From the NCBI GenBank assembly GCA_012798565.1, contig JAAZMX010000028.1, forward strand, positions 1-33,673: a stretch of DNA of 33,673 nucleotides. The letters are read 5' to 3'. The stretch is from Candidatus Kuenenbacteria bacterium (lineage in GTDB: Bacteria > Patescibacteriota > Patescibacteriia > UBA2196 > GWA2-42-15). Position numbers and translations under genes: made by a program. Numbering within the stretch: the first letter of the stretch is position 1; each line of letters opens with the position of its first letter. This document shows, one piece after another, positions 27,945 to 33,673 of this stretch. The notes below the pieces were generated by a model, which saw nothing but the letters and a program-made list of their open reading frames with translations, was not told where the DNA came from and did no database searches.

Positions 27945-28995
27945 TTATAATTTGCCTAAAGAATTGATCGCTCAAAAACAGATAAAACCGCGAGATCACT
28001 CGCGGTTGTTGATTGTGGACAGGAAAAGCCGAAAGATAGAGCACGCGCATTTTTTTGAGTTGCCAAAATATTTGCAGTCGGGTGATGTTTTGGTTTTTAA
28101 CAACTCCAAGGTTTTTCCGGCGAGAATTAGGTTTGATCAGGGACGCAAGGAGATTTTTTTATTGAAAGATCTGGGAGCCGGCAGGTGGGAGGCGATGGGA
28201 CGAAAATTGGAAAAGAATGTCCAAGATACAAGATACAATTTCCAAATAAACTCAAAGCTCAAATATCAAATTATAAAAAAGTTAGATGACGGACATTGGG
28301 AAATAAAATTCAATTTGCAGGGAAATAAATTTCGAGAGTGGCTGGAGAAATATGGAGAGACACCTTTGCCGCCGTATATTAAAGTAAAAGATTCCAAAAA
28401 AATCAGGGCTGATTATCAGACGATTTTTGCCAAGAATGAAGGTTCGGTGGCGGCGCCGACAGCGGGCTTACATTTTACGAAAAGAATTTTGAGAGAATTA
28501 AAGAAGAAAGGAATAAAGATGGAATTTGTGACTCTGCATGTGGGAGCGGGGACCTTTCAGCCGGTAAAAACAGAAAATATTGAGGAACATAAATTACATG
28601 AAGAATTTGTGGTTTTAGATAAGGCGACGGCTAAAAGATTGAATCAATACAAAAAAGAAGGGCGGCGGATTATCGCGGTGGGGACGACGAGTTGTCGAAC
28701 ACTGGAGGCGGTGAGCAAATTAAGCAAGATAAGCGAGGTAAGCAAGATAAGCAAATCAAGTAAAAATGAATATAAAGTGGCGGCTGGATCGCGATGGGTG
28801 AATATTTTTATTTATCCGGGATATAAGTTTAAATTTGTGGATGGACTGATCACCAATTTTCATTTACCCAAATCATCGCTTTTGATGCTGGTTTCGGCTT
28901 TGGCTGGTAGAAAATTTATACTGGATACTTACCAATTAGCGGTGAAGAAGAAATATCGGTTTTATAGTTTTGGAGATGGGATGTTGATCAAATAA
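27925..28995 (+). CDS. queA: S-adenosylmethionine:tRNA ribosyltransferase-isomerase
   Basis: [101 protein letters not shown]. Confidence 0.97.
   Translation: [356 protein letters not shown]
28216..28275. repeat. 7-bp-period repeat inside queA
   Basis: ccaagat|acaagat|acaattt|ccaaata|aactcaa|agctcaa|atatcaa; shares tccaagatacaagataca with leuS 12688-12708. Confidence 0.8.
28712..28763. repeat. 9-bp-period repeat inside queA
   Basis: aagcaagat|aagcgaggt|aagcaagat|aagcaaatc, encoding [17 protein letters not shown]. Confidence 0.85.
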
Positions 28996-29019
28996 CAAGA
29001 AACAATTAGCAATAAACAA

Positions 29020-29047
29020 TAAAAATCCTCGGAATGGGGATTTTTAG
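29020..29047 (+). terminator. Intrinsic terminator after queA
   Basis: AAAAATCC TCGGAATG GGATTTTTAG. Confidence 0.65.
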
Positions 29048-29053
29048 TTTGGC

Positions 29054-29081
29054 TTGACTTTTGGGGTGGTGGGGGTAAGAT
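29054..29081 (+). promoter_or_regulatory. Probable sigma70-type promoter
   Basis: TTGACT - 16 bp - TAAGAT. Confidence 0.5.
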
Positions 29082-29153
29082 AAATTAATTAATAAAAACA
29101 AATAGTAAAGTAAATATTTAAAAAATTGGTGATATAAAAGAGGAGGATTAGCC

Positions 29154-29237
29154 GTGAATTATTATGGAGAGAACAGCCGGCGGTTGACGGGGCGGCATAT
29201 TCGGCCGGAGAAGATTTTCTTTTTGTCTTCAGCATAA
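29154..29237 (+). CDS. 27-codon GTG-start ORF with strong Shine-Dalgarno (possible leader or truncated gene start)
   Basis: AGAGGAGGATTAGCC-GTG; MNYYGENSRRLTGRHIRPEKIFFLSSA*; stop is in frame with the following ORF. Confidence 0.4.
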   Translation: MNYYGENSRRLTGRHIRPEKIFFLSSA

Positions 29238-29273
29238 CTGCCGAGGCCATCGCGCGCAATCGGTGCCGCGGAA

Positions 29274-29537
29274 TTGCCCAAGTTTTCTTTTGGCATAAGG
29301 AAGGGGTCAATTATTGATCACCTTCTGGTTGGCGGGCGATTAATTCGGGCTCGATTAACATATTTGGGCTGGAGTTACAAACTTCTGCCATTTGACCCGA
29401 AGACTAAGGAATATTTCAAGAGAGAGAAGATTCGGTTTTTAGTTTTTCAAACTCGTGCTGAGAGGATTTGGGTGAGACATGAAGTCTGCGCGTTCTCGGG
29501 GAAAACAACCATAGTAGTCCCTAAAAAATTTAATTAA
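29274..29537 (+). CDS. Hypothetical basic protein
   Basis: 87 aa ORF between a promoter-like and a terminator-like signal; no recognised family. Confidence 0.4.
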   Translation: MPKFSFGIRKGSIIDHLLVGGRLIRARLTYLGWSYKLLPFDPKTKEYFKREKIRFLVFQTRAERIWVRHEVCAFSGKTTIVVPKKFN

Positions 29538-29552
29538 CGGGAAGGATGGTGT

Positions 29553-29906
29553 GTGATGTTGTATCTAATTAGTATTTTTGGAACGGTGAAAAAATCGTTA
29601 TCGTTGGGTAATACCACGGTGGCAATTTGTAATTTCAAGCCACCGAAACGCACGCATTCTAATGTTTTAGAGATGTCCTTTCCAAGGATATTTTTAGGGA
29701 AGAGGTTTGTTGGTGGAATTTCCGTTGGCTTAATAGCGTTTAACGGAAAGTGGACCAACTTGGGCTCGGCGCGTACCCACCGATTGAGCAAAAAAATCGT
29801 GGGTCGAGCGGCCGGTAAGGGAGAGAGGTGGGTGCTGTATCGACAGGGGAATAGGTGGCTGGCGGTAGATTGGGAATGGGCCACCGAATCAAAGAATGTG
29901 AAATAG
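29553..29906 (+). CDS. Hypothetical protein
   Basis: 117 aa, GGGAAGGATG upstream of GTG/ATG start; no recognised family. Confidence 0.45.
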   Translation: MMLYLISIFGTVKKSLSLGNTTVAICNFKPPKRTHSNVLEMSFPRIFLGKRFVGGISVGLIAFNGKWTNLGSARTHRLSKKIVGRAAGKGERWVLYRQGNRWLAVDWEWATESKNVK

Positions 29907-29919
29907 CATCTTGTTTAAT

Positions 29920-29958
29920 TTAAAAGCCCCGGCGGGAATTTCCAGTCGGGGCTTGTCT
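29920..29958. terminator. Intrinsic terminator between orphan unit and ruvA
   Basis: AAAAGCCCCGGCGGGAATTTCCAGTCGGGGCTTGTCTTTAT. Confidence 0.75.
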
Positions 29959-29967
29959 TTATATAAA

Positions 29968-30543
29968 TTATTTTCCTAGATATTTCAATGCGGATTTGAG
30001 TTGATCTTCCATTCTGGTGACATCGGGCGGAAGTTTTTTGAGGGCGTCGCGGATGTCGCGTTCGGAGTAGCCGAGCGAGAGAAGAGCGTCAAAGGCTTCA
30101 GTATCTGATTGGGAGAGATCGATTTCTTTTTCTGAAACAGGCAGAGCGTCCAGTTTATTTTTTAACTCCACGACAATGCGCTCGGCAGTTTTCTTACCGA
30201 TGCCGGAAACTTTGTAGAGGATGGCAGGCTCGTCGCGGAGAATGGCTTTTTTGAGATCAGACAGTTTGGCGGCATCCAGAACGCCCAGGGCAGTTTTGGG
30301 TCCGACACCGGAGATGGTGATCAGGAGTTCAAAAAAGTGCAATTCTTCTGGGCTGGGAAAACCAAAGAGGGTCATGGCGTCTTCGGAGTGACGGAGATGG
30401 GTGTGGAGCTCGATTGTCTCGTCAATTTTTACTTTGGCCAAAAGTGAGGCTGGGACAAAAATTTGATAGCCGATATTGTTGACCAGGAGAGTGATAGTTT
30501 TGGATGTTTTGGAGAGAAGGGAACCCTTGAGATAGGAAATCAT
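29968..30543 (-). CDS. ruvA: Holliday junction branch migration protein RuvA
   Basis: MISYLKGSLLSKTSKTITLLVNNIGYQIFVP...FFELLITISGVGPKTALGVLDA...VSGIGKKTAERIVVELKNKL. ORF-track start 30561 reads into an 8-bp repeat; ATG at 30543 preferred. Confidence 0.96.
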   Translation of the reverse strand: MISYLKGSLLSKTSKTITLLVNNIGYQIFVPASLLAKVKIDETIELHTHLRHSEDAMTLFGFPSPEELHFFELLITISGVGPKTALGVLDAAKLSDLKKAILRDEPAILYKVSGIGKKTAERIVVELKNKLDALPVSEKEIDLSQSDTEAFDALLSLGYSERDIRDALKKLPPDVTRMEDQLKSALKYLGK

Positions 30544-30590
30544 AAAAAAGCATTTAAACATTTAAGCATTTAAACATTTAAGCATAATCA
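30544..30590. repeat. 8-bp-period tandem repeat upstream of ruvA
   Basis: catttaaa|catttaag|catttaaa|catttaag|cat; inverted related copy at 30618-30655. Confidence 0.9.
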
Positions 30591-30723
30591 TTGGGCAGCC
30601 AATAAGGGAATTGACAGGGTATTTAGATGTTTAAATGTTTATATGTTTTGATGAAGTAAGTGTAGCTTATTTGGGCTAATTTTGGAATGATTGGATCAGT
30701 TAAGGGGTGGATAAGGTGTGGAT

Positions 30724-30751
30724 TTGACAGATTCGTGGATTTTGGTATAAT
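30724..30751 (+). promoter_or_regulatory. Consensus sigma70-type promoter for 23S rRNA transcription unit
   Basis: TTGACA (30724-30729), 16-bp spacer, TATAAT (30746-30751). Confidence 0.88.
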
Positions 30752-30819
30752 AGCTAGGTAGTAAAAAAGAGAGAGGCGGTGAGCTAAATTTGCCTTAAAA
30801 TATAGTGAAAATTAATAAT

Positions 30820-30861
30820 ATGAAAAAAGTAACATTATTCACCAATAGTCTAAGCGGTTAG
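30820..30861 (+). CDS. Possible 13-aa leader peptide in 23S leader
   Basis: ATG AAA AAA GTA ACA TTA TTC ACC AAT AGT CTA AGC GGT TAG; overlaps antiterminator-like arm; no clear Shine-Dalgarno. Confidence 0.3.
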   Translation: MKKVTLFTNSLSG

Positions 30862-30912
30862 CTTTTAAACTGTTTTTTTCGCAACCAGCCGCTTAGCAAG
30901 AGCGGTTTTTTG
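30850..30912 (+). promoter_or_regulatory. Attenuator-like alternating hairpins ending in U-tract
   Basis: CTAAGCGG (30850-30857)/CCGCTTAG (30889-30896) competes with CCGCT-TAGCAAG-AGCGG-TTTTTT; an additional CGGTT...AACTG-TTTTTTT hairpin lies between. Confidence 0.55.
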
Positions 30913-31129
30913 TTACTCCTACAAATCTACAAATATTATACAAACATACAAATAATACAAATAATACAAAAGATAGAGAATAAATTCAGTTTTTAGGGCA
31001 AGACCCTGACAAGTGGATTGATTCAGATAGCAACTCAACAATTTTATAACGGGAGGTGAGAGGAAAAATTGCAATCATGTAATTTTAAATTAGAGAATCA
31101 TGCAATTCCTAAAATATAAATTTTTAGGA

Positions 31130-33673
<2,544 letters not shown>

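Noticed and set aside
6745-30975. CRISPR array interpretation of the short tandem repeats
   Set aside because: Units are 7-9 bp without unique spacers of ~30 bp, and no cas genes are present.

Overview
The window looks like a chromosomal segment of a Patescibacteria/CPR-type bacterium (inference from gene content and style: VanW protein, DUF5652, DUF3006-like protein, PilB, small compact genes, expanded 23S helices). From left to right it contains: a restriction-modification module on the minus strand (HsdS-like specificity subunit plus a nuclease-methylase fusion) flanked by degenerate inverted repeats and an attC-like palindrome, with a divergently oriented tyrosine recombinase next to it; a flippase and a split O-antigen ligase/polymerase; pilB; a LysM/M23 peptidase; leuS; a Glu/Leu/Phe/Val dehydrogenase; a histidine phosphatase; a second R-M pair (HNH nuclease plus C5 methylase) bounded by a short direct repeat; trmH with two decayed extra 5' ends; rnhB; a SAM methyltransferase; a YraN protein; a VanW protein; an M18 aminopeptidase; ruvB; a PH-domain protein; queA; an orphan two/three-ORF unit; ruvA; and the first ~2.5 kb of a 23S rRNA gene behind its own consensus promoter and an attenuator-like leader. 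Main points for follow-up: (1) the integron-like layout around the first R-M module; (2) a candidate structured small RNA with near-consensus promoter and terminator at 24174-24336 on the minus strand; (3) an attenuator-like leader with a 13-codon ORF ahead of an apparently unlinked 23S gene; (4) a dispersed family of 7/8/9-bp-period AT-rich tandem strings that also sits inside leuS, queA and the split O-antigen gene, where one extra repeat unit would restore the frame. All calls are by eye; no searches were run.
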